Assembly (NCBI GenBank): GCA_002928535.1
Contig: PERG01000001.1
Span: 186,001 to 250,000 of the forward strand
Length of the DNA stretch: 64,000 bases
Direction of reading: 5' to 3'
From: Methylotenera sp.
GTDB lineage: Bacteria; Pseudomonadota; Gammaproteobacteria; Burkholderiales; Methylophilaceae
Shown: one piece after another, positions 29,199-37,831 of the stretch
How the letters are laid out: each line of letters starts with the position of its first letter
How positions within the stretch are numbered: the first letter of the stretch is position 1
Notes under the pieces: generated by a model
What the model was told of the DNA's origin: nothing
Seen by the model: only the letters and a program-made list of their open reading frames with translations
Database searches by the model: none
Made by a program: the position numbers and the translations under genes

Positions 29199-30284
29199 TT
29201 GAAGGTTCTTGTTATCACTGGTTCTTACCCTCCCGACAAATGTGGTGTGGGTGATTACACCTATCACTTGGTAAAATCGCTGTCTGCACTTAACCATTTA
29301 GAACTTGCTATATTGACATCGACCTATCCTGCAGATGATTATCATGTAGAAAATGTAAGGATTTTATATAACAAGTACGGCTGGAGGTTAAGAAACCTAT
29401 TCAACACCAGAAGTTTAATTGCCGAATTTGATCCTGATATAGTGCACATTCAGTATCCAACGATTGGATACACTGGAGTACTTGCAAAGTACCTACCAGT
29501 TTTATGTAAGATGATGGGGATAAAGGTTATACAAACATGGCATGAGCATTATGTTGGTTGTGGCACTATAGGCTGGCCCAATGTAATGTCATGTGATGGT
29601 CTGATTTATGTACGCCCAGAGTTGCCAGTATTACTGCCAAAATGGGCAAAGTTTTGGCTAAAGTCGACACCTCAAATGTATGTCCCTAATGCTGCTACCA
29701 TTTGCATCCCTTCTCTAAACGAAGATCAAATTCATATAATCAGGAATAGATTATCTGCAAGCAAAAGGATTGTTTGTTTTTTTGGTTTTGCTAATGAAAA
29801 TAAAGGGCTAGAAAACCTATTTAATATTGTCAATCCTGAGACACAGCATTTGGTGCTCATTTGTGATTTGGATGTTAGGAACCTTTATCAAGAAAAAATT
29901 CTCAACATTATTAAACAAGAAAAATGGGTAAACAATGTAACCGTCACTGGTTTCTTACCTAACCAAGAGGTAGGTGAAATTTTAGCGGCATCTGATGCAA
30001 TTATTTTTCCCTTTCCAGATGGTACTGGCGTGTGGAACACCTCACTTAAAGCTGCGGAAAACTCTGGTGTATTTACAATTGCAACAACAAAGCAGCTTGA
30101 ATTATTAGGCTACCAAAAGGATAGAAATATCTATTATTGTGCATACGATGATATAAACAGCATGGTAGGGGTGCTGGATCACTACATTGGGAATCGTATT
30201 ACGCCAAATACGTCATATAGCTGGGAAGATGTTAGTAGCAGTCATTTCCAGTTTTACCAAAAACTTCTAAACCAGTCTAAATAA
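29199..30284 (+). CDS. Glycosyltransferase, GT4-like
   Basis: A 361-residue GT-B fold protein. The N-terminal half opens with VITGSYPPDKCGVGDYTYHL, the donor-side segment of GT4 enzymes. The C-terminal half has a FGFANENKGLENL turn and ASDAIIFPFPDGTGVWNTSLKAAE with the conserved E. It transfers a nucleotide-sugar residue at the cytoplasmic face; donor and linkage cannot be told. The start is TTG, with a weak upstream ribosome site. Confidence 0.8.
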   Translation: MKVLVITGSYPPDKCGVGDYTYHLVKSLSALNHLELAILTSTYPADDYHVENVRILYNKYGWRLRNLFNTRSLIAEFDPDIVHIQYPTIGYTGVLAKYLPVLCKMMGIKVIQTWHEHYVGCGTIGWPNVMSCDGLIYVRPELPVLLPKWAKFWLKSTPQMYVPNAATICIPSLNEDQIHIIRNRLSASKRIVCFFGFANENKGLENLFNIVNPETQHLVLICDLDVRNLYQEKILNIIKQEKWVNNVTVTGFLPNQEVGEILAASDAIIFPFPDGTGVWNTSLKAAENSGVFTIATTKQLELLGYQKDRNIYYCAYDDINSMVGVLDHYIGNRITPNTSYSWEDVSSSHFQFYQKLLNQSK

Positions 30285-30294
30285 TAAAAATAAA

Positions 30295-31311
30295 ATGAAA
30301 CCTATATTGTCTATTTGCATTCCCGTTTATAACTGCGCTGATTATTTAGAACAAGCGCTAGACTCAATACTAAAGCAATCAACAGATAATATTGAAATTA
30401 TTGTTTATGATGGCGGCTCTACAGACCATACAAGCAATTTAATGGAGCAGTACACAAGCACTTGGCAATCAATCATATATTACCGCGCAGAAAAAAGAGG
30501 TGGGATTGATGCTGACATGGCCAGCTGTGTAAGTAAAGCTAATGCAAATTACTGCTGGTTATTTAGCGGTGATGATGTAATGCGACTTGGCTCCATTACC
30601 CAAGTTATAAGCGAAATTAAGTCTAATCATGATGTTTACGTTTGCAAACATACAATATGTAGTAAAAATATGAATTTATTAAATGTGCATCCTGTTTTAA
30701 TCACAAATAAAGTGCTTGAAGCTGACTTTACAATTGCCGAACAGAGACTAAACTGGTTTGCTAATGCAGCTACAACTGAAGCTTTTTTTAGTTTTATGAG
30801 TAGTTTAATTATTAAAAAAAGCACTTGGGATTTGGGGACATTGATGCCTAAGTTTGATGGTAGTTGCTGGGCTCACGTAGCCAGACTGTTTGACATCTCG
30901 AAGAGTGGTTTAAAAGTGAAACATATCCCAATTATATTGTTGGACCAAAGAGGTGATAACGATTCGTTTGCAGACAGAGGTGTAGTTAATCGCTACAGAA
31001 TTGGGATCGAGGGTTATCACAACTTAGCCAACCATTTTTATGGTTCAGAAAGTATAGAGGCATTTCATATTAGGCGTGTGATTAGAAACGAGTTTAAATT
31101 GCAATCGTTTCTCTCTGCAAAAATACAGACTATCAGAAATCCAAATAAAGAAAGCCGTCCGCTTTTAGATCAATTAGTAAAAATGGCATATGGTGATAAG
31201 TCACTAAAAAACAGTTTAGTGATATTCCTCTATAAAACGTTTCCTTATAGTATTTTTTTAATGGCAAGATATTTTTTCAGATGCTACAAAAAACTAAAAT
31301 TTAAGAACTAA
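30295..31311 (+). CDS. Glycosyltransferase family 2
   Basis: A 338-residue GT-A enzyme. The N-terminal nucleotide-sugar domain begins LSICIPVYNCADYLEQAL, contains IEIIVYDGGSTDHT, and has the metal-binding SGDD near residue 92. The C-terminal 120 residues are less conserved and end with a hydrophobic, basic tail that may touch the membrane. It resembles the next gene in architecture, and both look like abequosyltransferase-type enzymes. Sugar unknown. Confidence 0.8.
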   Translation: MKPILSICIPVYNCADYLEQALDSILKQSTDNIEIIVYDGGSTDHTSNLMEQYTSTWQSIIYYRAEKRGGIDADMASCVSKANANYCWLFSGDDVMRLGSITQVISEIKSNHDVYVCKHTICSKNMNLLNVHPVLITNKVLEADFTIAEQRLNWFANAATTEAFFSFMSSLIIKKSTWDLGTLMPKFDGSCWAHVARLFDISKSGLKVKHIPIILLDQRGDNDSFADRGVVNRYRIGIEGYHNLANHFYGSESIEAFHIRRVIRNEFKLQSFLSAKIQTIRNPNKESRPLLDQLVKMAYGDKSLKNSLVIFLYKTFPYSIFLMARYFFRCYKKLKFKN

Positions 31312-31313
31312 AA

Positions 31314-32345
31314 ATGCTTAGCCCCATTACATTATCAATCTGTATTACCACATATAACAGAGGCAACTTTATTGCCCAGACATTAGACTCGCTCTTGCCT
31401 CAACTGAGTCCAATTGTTGAGTTAATTGTTGTGGATGGTTGCTCATCTGACAACACTGAGGAGGTTATGTGTCAATATGTAGCTAAACATCCTGAAGTTA
31501 AATATTACAGGGAGCAAGTAAACTCTGGTATTGATAAAGATTACGATAAAGCAGTTTCTTATGCGCATGGCCAATATTGCTGGCTGATGACTGATGATGA
31601 CTTGGTTAAACCAAGCGCTTTGAATACCATATTGACCAAGCTCAACGGCATCAATGATTTAGTAGTAGTGAATGCAGAAGTAACCACTGTCGACTTTTCC
31701 AAAATATTAGACAGTAAACTTATCAGAGCGGATGCTGATCAATCCTACACTCAAAATGATAATGATAGGTTTATGACGGACGCAGGGCATGGCCTGTCTT
31801 TTATTGGATGTGTGATTATTAAAAGAGAATTATGGTTAACTAGAGAGAGGACGGCCTATTACGGAAGTTTATTTATCCATGTAGGTGTCATTTTCCAACA
31901 GCCTGTATTAAAAAATATCATGCTGATTGCAGAACCACTAATCAGTATTAGATACGGCAATGCCATGTGGACTCCTAGAGGATTAGAGATTTGGCTAATT
32001 AAATGGCCAAATTTGATTTGGTCATTTAACGGCTATTCTATAAAGGCTAAAGCTGCCGTATGCCCAGATGACTTTGTCAAAAAACTAAAACGACTGGCTT
32101 TTTATCGGGCCTCGGGCGCATATACATACACAGAGTTTAAGAGTTTACTAGCGCCACAATCTAGTTGCTTTAGCACCTTATGTTATTTACTGATAGCGTT
32201 ATTCCCCGCAAAATTGTTGAATATGATAACTTCTGTGTACTGCGCATTTAAAACTAAATCTATGAGAATGGCTTTGTATAGCCTTAACAACAGCAAATAT
32301 CAAAATCCTGTAAGCCGATGGGCTTCTCGTGTAGTTGGTGTTTGA
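31314..32345 (+). CDS. Glycosyltransferase family 2 (abequosyltransferase-like)
   Basis: A 343-residue GT-A enzyme. LSICITTYNRGNFIAQTLDSL opens the domain, VELIVVDGCSSDNTEEVM follows, and TDDD near residue 93 is the metal-binding motif. This pattern is seen in abequosyl- and related transferases that use dideoxy- or deoxy-sugars. Its stop is two bases before the start of the second Gmd-like gene. Confidence 0.8.
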   Translation: MLSPITLSICITTYNRGNFIAQTLDSLLPQLSPIVELIVVDGCSSDNTEEVMCQYVAKHPEVKYYREQVNSGIDKDYDKAVSYAHGQYCWLMTDDDLVKPSALNTILTKLNGINDLVVVNAEVTTVDFSKILDSKLIRADADQSYTQNDNDRFMTDAGHGLSFIGCVIIKRELWLTRERTAYYGSLFIHVGVIFQQPVLKNIMLIAEPLISIRYGNAMWTPRGLEIWLIKWPNLIWSFNGYSIKAKAAVCPDDFVKKLKRLAFYRASGAYTYTEFKSLLAPQSSCFSTLCYLLIALFPAKLLNMITSVYCAFKTKSMRMALYSLNNSKYQNPVSRWASRVVGV

Positions 32346-32347
32346 AG

Positions 32348-33307
32348 TTGAAAAGAATTGCTTTAATCACAGGTGTGTCAGGGCAGGATGGCTCATACCT
32401 TGCCGAACTATTAATTGCCAAGGACTATGCTGTTGTTGGCGTAGTTAGAAACATTCAACATGCTAAAAATAAAAAGTTACCTATATTAAATCAAGTGACG
32501 CTGGTTGAGTGGGACTTCATTAACCAAGAGGTGATCACAAACCTGCTAAGAGAACATCATCCATCAGAAATATACAACTTGGCTGCATTTTCATCTGGCG
32601 CTGGCATGTTCGACAAGCCTGTGGAGATTGCAGAAATCAATGGTCTAGCAGTAGCTAAACTATTAGAGGCGATACGCACCGTCGATATTAAAATAAGGTT
32701 TTGTCAGGCATCTAGTAGGGAGGTATTTGGTGAAGCACAAGCAAGTCCACAATCTGAACTTACTCCATGCAAACCAAGAAGTCCTTATGGGGCAGCCAAG
32801 CTTTATGCGGATTCAATGATAAGGATTTACCGCGAGCGATATAATATGTTTGCTTGTTCGGCCATTTTATTTAATCATGAGAGCCCTCGGCGAGGAATAG
32901 AATTTGTAACAAGAAAAATCACTCACGAAGCAGCTCGAATTAAGCTTGGTTTTTCTAGTGAATTGCTTCTGGGCAACTTGGACACTGTAAGAGATTGGGG
33001 ATTTGCTGGTGATACGGTTAATGCTATGTGGTTAATGCTCCAGTATAGTCACCCTGATGATTACATTGTAGCTACAGGGGAAACTCATACGGTTCGACAA
33101 TTTTGTGAGTGCGCATTCAGCTATCTAGGCTTGAATTACCAAGATTATGTTCGTGAGGATGCAGTTTCTTACCGTCCTTCAGAATCCGCTATCTTAGTAG
33201 GTGATTCAACAAAGGCTAAGTTTCAACTTGGATGGAATCCTAGGATAAAGTTTAATGCGTTAGTAAAAATGATGGTGGATGCAGACATGCAATCACTTAG
33301 GGGATAA
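32348..33307 (+). CDS. Second GDP-mannose 4,6-dehydratase-like SDR
   Basis: A 319-residue extended SDR, clearly a paralogue of the Gmd 5.5 kb upstream. GVSGQDGSYLAE, LFNHESPRRGIEFVTRKIT and LGNLDTVRDWGFAGD are all retained. Of the catalytic set, Y147/K151 and E125 are present, but the usual threonine is S123 (ASSREVFG instead of ASTSELYG), and the substrate loop near residues 80-90 differs (FSSGAGMFDK). I take the TTG at 32348 as start; the longer frame from ATG 32318 overlaps the previous gene. It may be a second dehydratase or a related GDP-hexulose reductase (Rmd-like). Confidence 0.8.
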   Translation: MKRIALITGVSGQDGSYLAELLIAKDYAVVGVVRNIQHAKNKKLPILNQVTLVEWDFINQEVITNLLREHHPSEIYNLAAFSSGAGMFDKPVEIAEINGLAVAKLLEAIRTVDIKIRFCQASSREVFGEAQASPQSELTPCKPRSPYGAAKLYADSMIRIYRERYNMFACSAILFNHESPRRGIEFVTRKITHEAARIKLGFSSELLLGNLDTVRDWGFAGDTVNAMWLMLQYSHPDDYIVATGETHTVRQFCECAFSYLGLNYQDYVREDAVSYRPSESAILVGDSTKAKFQLGWNPRIKFNALVKMMVDADMQSLRG

Positions 33308-33331
33308 TAATTGTTGGTAAAGGCTTATAAG

Positions 33332-34573
33332 ATGTATAAAAAAATTGAAAAATGTAGAATTTGTGGAAATACACATTTAGAGTGCATTCTAGACTTAGGC
33401 GAGCAAATGCTCACTGGCATATTCCCTAAGTATGAAAATGCTAAAGTGACTACGGGCCCTTTACGTTTAGTAAAATGTTTGGGCGGTTCAGATGCTTGTG
33501 GATTAGTACAAATGGAGCACTCTTATGATTTAGGGGAGATGTATGGTGAAAATTATGGATATCGCTCTGGTTTAAATGCAAGCATGGTAGCTCACCTCAA
33601 TGGCAAAGTTGAGCGGATTTTAAAGCTAGTTGAATTAAAAGCTGGCGATCTGGTGATAGATATCGGGAGTAATGATAGTACAACCTTACAAGCTTATCCT
33701 TCCAAAGGTCCAATATTGGTTGGAGTTGATCCAACAGGAATTAAATTTCATAGTTATTACCCACAACACATACAACTAATCCCTGATTTTTTTAGTGCTG
33801 CGCTAGTAAAAGCAAAATTTCCTGAGAGAAAAGCCAAAGTGGTCACATCATTCTCAATGTTTTATGACCTTGAAGACCCTATGGGTTTCATGCAACAGGT
33901 ATATGAAGTGTTAGCTGATGACGGCATTTGGGTATTTGAGCAAAGCTATATGCCCACTATGCTTAATACTAACTCTTACGATACAGTTTGCCATGAACAC
34001 TTAGAGTTCTACGCACTTCGCCAAATTAAATGGATGGCAGATAAAGTTGGATTTAAGATTTTAGATGTTGAGTTCAATGATGTTAATGGAGGCAGTTTTT
34101 CAATCACGGTTACTAAGGGAAAAGGTGATTTAACTGTTGTTCCATCCGTACAGAAAATTTTAGATGATGAAGTAGCTGCTGGATTAGATACTTTAGCTCC
34201 TTATAAGGCATTTGCAGAACGAGTAGTTAGAACAAAAGCTGATCTATTAAATTTTATTAAGACGGCACATTCTAAAAATCAAACGGTATCGGTCTTAGGC
34301 GCGTCAACTAAAGGCAATGTATTACTACAATATTGCAACTTAACCACAAATGATGTTGACTATGTTGGAGAAGTAAACGCTGAGAAGTATGGTTGTTATA
34401 CACCTGGAACTTGGATTCCAATCATTTCCGAAAGTGAACTACTTACTAAAAAACCTGATTATTTAATAGTGTTGCCTTGGCATTTTAAGCAGTTTTTTAT
34501 ATCAAATAAGAAACTAACAGGTACAAAACTTGTTTTCCCCTTACCGACTCTTGAAGTCGTTGAAGTAAATTAG
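33332..34573 (+). CDS. Sugar C-methyltransferase (NovU/TylC3 type)
   Basis: A 413-residue three-domain protein. The N-terminal zinc module has CRICGN (C8, C11) and a second cysteine pair near residues 50-55. A central SAM domain has VIDIGSNDSTTLQ, and a C-terminal methyltransferase-14 domain has SVLGASTKGNVLLQY. The catalytic HEHLEFYAL element near residue 220 is the His-Glu-Tyr motif of C-3 sugar methyltransferases, which act on keto-deoxysugar nucleotides. With Gmd enzymes nearby, a GDP-4-keto-6-deoxyhexose is the likely substrate (inference). I prefer the ATG at 33332 over the TTG at 33311. Confidence 0.85.
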   Translation: MYKKIEKCRICGNTHLECILDLGEQMLTGIFPKYENAKVTTGPLRLVKCLGGSDACGLVQMEHSYDLGEMYGENYGYRSGLNASMVAHLNGKVERILKLVELKAGDLVIDIGSNDSTTLQAYPSKGPILVGVDPTGIKFHSYYPQHIQLIPDFFSAALVKAKFPERKAKVVTSFSMFYDLEDPMGFMQQVYEVLADDGIWVFEQSYMPTMLNTNSYDTVCHEHLEFYALRQIKWMADKVGFKILDVEFNDVNGGSFSITVTKGKGDLTVVPSVQKILDDEVAAGLDTLAPYKAFAERVVRTKADLLNFIKTAHSKNQTVSVLGASTKGNVLLQYCNLTTNDVDYVGEVNAEKYGCYTPGTWIPIISESELLTKKPDYLIVLPWHFKQFFISNKKLTGTKLVFPLPTLEVVEVN

Positions 34574-34589
34574 AACTAAATCTATCCAA

Positions 34590-35330
34590 ATGATCTCGGT
34601 GTGCATCGCTACTTATAATGCAAGTATTTATATCCACGCTCAGATCATTTCAATATTGAATCAGCTAGCCCAGAATGATGAAATAATAATTTCCGATGAT
34701 CTATCTACTGATAATACAATTGAAATTATTACTAATATCAATGATGCTAGAATTAAAGTAATTAAGGGCGACTCAACGCTGGGTGTAGTTAAAAATTTTG
34801 AGCGCGCACTATTTGCTGCAAAAGGAGATTTGATTTTTCTTGCCGATCAGGATGATGTATGGTTGCCTAATAAAGTTCAAGTTTGTAAGACACTATTAGT
34901 AAACTATATATTAGTTGTTTCAGACTGCGCTGTTGTAGATTCCAATCTAAATAGCTTGAGCCCGTCTTTTTTTGCATTAAAGAATTCAAAAAAAGGTGTA
35001 TTGAAAAACATATATAAAAATAGTTATATTGGTTGTTGCATGGCGTTCAAAAGAGAATTATTGGATATTGCATTGCCGTTTCCGAAAACAATTCCTATGC
35101 ACGATATTTGGATAGGGCTATTGGCAGATATAGTCGGAGACGTTGTATTTACTAAGGAAAGACTATTGTTATACAGGAGGCACAAAGCTAACTTATCGCC
35201 TATGCAAAGTAATAGTAGGTTATTTACTAAAATCAAAATTCGTTTTGTTTTGCTAGCGAGTCTATTGAATAGATTTTTGATTATATTTTTCAAAAGCTCT
35301 ATACAAATGTTACCAAAAAGATATAAATAG
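34590..35330 (+). CDS. Glycosyltransferase family 2 (rhamnosyltransferase-like)
   Basis: A 246-residue GT-A protein with ISVCIATYNASIYIHAQI, IIISDDLSTDNT and the FLADQDDVWLPNKV motif typical of alpha-rhamnosyl/deoxyhexosyl transferases (ADQDD.W). It is short for the family, ending in a basic, hydrophobic segment rather than a longer acceptor domain. Very AT-rich. Forms a pair with the following related gene. Confidence 0.8.
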   Translation: MISVCIATYNASIYIHAQIISILNQLAQNDEIIISDDLSTDNTIEIITNINDARIKVIKGDSTLGVVKNFERALFAAKGDLIFLADQDDVWLPNKVQVCKTLLVNYILVVSDCAVVDSNLNSLSPSFFALKNSKKGVLKNIYKNSYIGCCMAFKRELLDIALPFPKTIPMHDIWIGLLADIVGDVVFTKERLLLYRRHKANLSPMQSNSRLFTKIKIRFVLLASLLNRFLIIFFKSSIQMLPKRYK

Positions 35331-35360
35331 TTTCAAAATTGAAAATTTTCAAAGATTGAT

Positions 35361-36281
35361 ATGAATGTGGAAGCTTTACCAAAAGTCTTAATATGTTTAG
35401 CCACACATAATGGATTTTATTATCTTCAAGAGCAAATAGAAAGTATTCTTAATCAGAGGAATATATCTATATCCATCAACATTTCTGATGATCTATCTAT
35501 AGATAGAACAATTGAATATCTACAATTAATAATTAATGACCCTAGAATTGTCCTGTTACCCTCTTTTCATAAATTTGGGAGTGCGGGCCGGAACTTTTAC
35601 AGACTGATTATCGATTCTGACTTTTCAAATTATGATTATGTTGCTTTTGCCGATCAAGATGATATTTGGCTCCCTGGGAAATTAGAACGTCATATTGAAT
35701 TAATCCAAAGACATCACGCTGATGGCGTATCTTCTAATGTATTAGCTTTCTGGCCTGATGGAAAAGTAAAGTTAATCGACAAAGCACAAGCTCAACGAGG
35801 ATATGATTTTTTATTTGAATCAGCCGGCCCAGGTTGTACATTTCTAATCACTGCAGGTCTTCTTGTAAAAGTCAAAAACATATTAATTGACCACGCTGAT
35901 ATCGCTCAGCAAGTTACATTACACGACTGGTTAACTTATGCCATATGTAGATCCTTGGGGAAAAAGTGGATTATCGATCCTATTCCTTCAGTGCGTTACA
36001 GGCAGCATAGCCATAATGTGATAGGCGCTAACAGTGGTGCTAAGGCTTTTTGGTCGCGATTTAAAAAATTAACGAACGGCTGGTATCGGCAAGAAGTGAT
36101 TAAAGTGACGCAAGTTTCTATGCTCTTATCTCCTGACCCAGAACTTAGAAAAATTTACAGTACGCTTACTACGCCAGGGCTCAAAAATAGACTGGCGCTA
36201 TTGAAGTTCTTACCCCAAATGAGAAGAGGTCTAAAAGATAGGATTTATTTGGCTGGTAGTATTTTGTTAGGTATTTTTTAA
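35361..36281 (+). CDS. Glycosyltransferase family 2 (rhamnosyltransferase-like)
   Basis: A 306-residue GT-A protein closely patterned on the gene before it. LICLATHNGFYYLQEQI opens the domain, NISDDLSIDRT follows, and FADQDDIWLPGKLERHI carries the metal-binding aspartates. A later HDWLTYAICRS motif supplies the conserved DW catalytic region. Likely adds a 6-deoxyhexose to the repeat unit; the sugar is inferred from family only. Confidence 0.82.
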   Translation: MNVEALPKVLICLATHNGFYYLQEQIESILNQRNISISINISDDLSIDRTIEYLQLIINDPRIVLLPSFHKFGSAGRNFYRLIIDSDFSNYDYVAFADQDDIWLPGKLERHIELIQRHHADGVSSNVLAFWPDGKVKLIDKAQAQRGYDFLFESAGPGCTFLITAGLLVKVKNILIDHADIAQQVTLHDWLTYAICRSLGKKWIIDPIPSVRYRQHSHNVIGANSGAKAFWSRFKKLTNGWYRQEVIKVTQVSMLLSPDPELRKIYSTLTTPGLKNRLALLKFLPQMRRGLKDRIYLAGSILLGIF

Positions 36282-36286
36282 TTTAT

Positions 36287-37246
36287 ATGGCTAGAGCCAA
36301 TATTAATAGTGTCCTTGTTACAGGCGCCAATGGTTTTGTTGGAAACCCTCTATGTGAGGCTTTGGCTAAGCAAAACTGGAACGTACGAGGCGCCGTACGT
36401 TCGCAAATTAAAAGTGAACAAGATTTAGAATGGATAACTATCAATGACGTCAATCGTGAGACTGACTGGTCAGAAGCTTTAAAAGATATTGATGTGGTTA
36501 TACACCTTGCCGCTCGTGTACATATTATGGAAGAAAAGAGTGCTAATCCGCTTGCTGAGTTTCGGGAGGTGAATGTTGAAGGGACTAGGCAGTTAGCTAT
36601 TCAAGCTGCAAATGCTGGCATTAAGCGTTTAGTATATGTGAGCTCTATAAAGGTGAATGGTGAAAAAACCATGGACAAACCTTTTGATGAGTCAGATCCT
36701 GTAGACCCTCAAGATGCTTATGGAGTTTCTAAATATGAGGCTGAATTAGCCTTGCATGAAGTTGCTGCAAACACGGGATTAGAAATCGTCATCGTCCGTC
36801 CGCCATTGATATATGGTCCAGGAGTAAAAGGTAATTTCCTGCAGTTAATCAAAGTAATTAATACAGGATTTCCTTTGCCCTTTGCTTCAATCAACAATTT
36901 GCGTAGTTTGTTATACGTTGGCAATTTGGTCGATGCTATGATTTTATGCGCTACGCATCCAAATGCCGCCGGCAAAACCTATTTAATCAGCGATGGGGAC
37001 GATGTTTCGACCCCAGGTCTCATAAAGGCGATGGCTGAAGCTTCAGGACACAAAGCCAGGCTAATAAGCTGCCCAACTTTTCTTTTAAAATGCTTAAGTA
37101 ATTTGGTAGGGAAGAAAGAGCAGATGAACAGGTTGTTTGACTCTCTACAGTTGGACAATCGTAAACTCATGCATGATTTAGGCTGGAAGCCGAAATTTAG
37201 TTTCTCGGAAGGCCTCAAGAAAACCTTTGAAGTTGTTAACATATAA
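36287..37246 (+). CDS. NAD-dependent epimerase/reductase, WbpV/WreQ-like
   Basis: A 319-residue extended SDR. The NAD-binding motif is VTGANGFVG near residue 14 and the YxxxK catalytic pair is in DAYGVSKYEAE. HLAARVHIMEE and RPPLIYGPGVKGNF are typical of the WbpV/WreQ branch, which reduces UDP-4-keto-6-deoxy-HexNAc to UDP-QuiNAc or the Fuc isomer. The next two genes are a PglC-like transferase and a WbpM-like dehydratase, the usual companions. The stop overlaps the next start as TAATG. Confidence 0.82.
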   Translation: MARANINSVLVTGANGFVGNPLCEALAKQNWNVRGAVRSQIKSEQDLEWITINDVNRETDWSEALKDIDVVIHLAARVHIMEEKSANPLAEFREVNVEGTRQLAIQAANAGIKRLVYVSSIKVNGEKTMDKPFDESDPVDPQDAYGVSKYEAELALHEVAANTGLEIVIVRPPLIYGPGVKGNFLQLIKVINTGFPLPFASINNLRSLLYVGNLVDAMILCATHPNAAGKTYLISDGDDVSTPGLIKAMAEASGHKARLISCPTFLLKCLSNLVGKKEQMNRLFDSLQLDNRKLMHDLGWKPKFSFSEGLKKTFEVVNI

Positions 37247-37806
37247 TGAAGCGTGCCTTAGACTTTTTGTTAGCTTTTTTGTTAAGCGGCATTCTATTGT
37301 TGCCCATAATAGTCGTGGGTATTCTGGTGAGGATTACTTCTAGAGGACCTGCGTTATATTGGTCTGAGCGAGTGGGAAAGTCCAATAAAATTTTCCTAAT
37401 GCCAAAATTCCGCACAATGCGAATCAACACGCCAGCAGTAGCCACTCATCTTTTGGATAACCCTAAACAATACCTCACACCTATCGGCACATTTTTGCGT
37501 AAAACTAGCTTGGATGAATTGCCACAACTTTGGAGTATTATTAAGGGGGATATGAGCTTTGTAGGCCCAAGGCCTGCGTTATATAATCAGGACGATTTGA
37601 TAGCCCTGCGTACTCAGAACGGGGTTGATTTTTTATTGCCGGGTTTAACCGGTTGGGCTCAAATCAATGGTCGGGATGAAATACCAATTTCGCAAAAAGT
37701 GAGTCTGGATATTGAATACATGCAAAAAAAATCTTTGATGTTTGATTTAAAAATACTTTTTTTAACATTGGTCAAAGTTTTACGTAAAGAAGGAGTTCAG
37801 CATTAA
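37246..37806 (+). CDS. Initiating sugar-1-phosphate transferase (PglC/WreU-like)
   Basis: A 186-residue bacterial sugar transferase of the small, monotopic type. One N-terminal hydrophobic hairpin (about residues 5-28) contains the LLPIIVVGILVRITSRGPALYWSERVG-type start of the domain. The catalytic PKFRTMR and DELPQLWSIIKGDMSFVGPRP motifs with the DE pair are present. It moves a sugar phosphate from a UDP-sugar to undecaprenyl phosphate, so it probably primes the polysaccharide. The WcaJ-type N-terminal extension is absent. Confidence 0.9.
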   Translation: MKRALDFLLAFLLSGILLLPIIVVGILVRITSRGPALYWSERVGKSNKIFLMPKFRTMRINTPAVATHLLDNPKQYLTPIGTFLRKTSLDELPQLWSIIKGDMSFVGPRPALYNQDDLIALRTQNGVDFLLPGLTGWAQINGRDEIPISQKVSLDIEYMQKKSLMFDLKILFLTLVKVLRKEGVQH

Positions 37807-37831
37807 TAGCTATCTATTAACTGTTTAGTGA

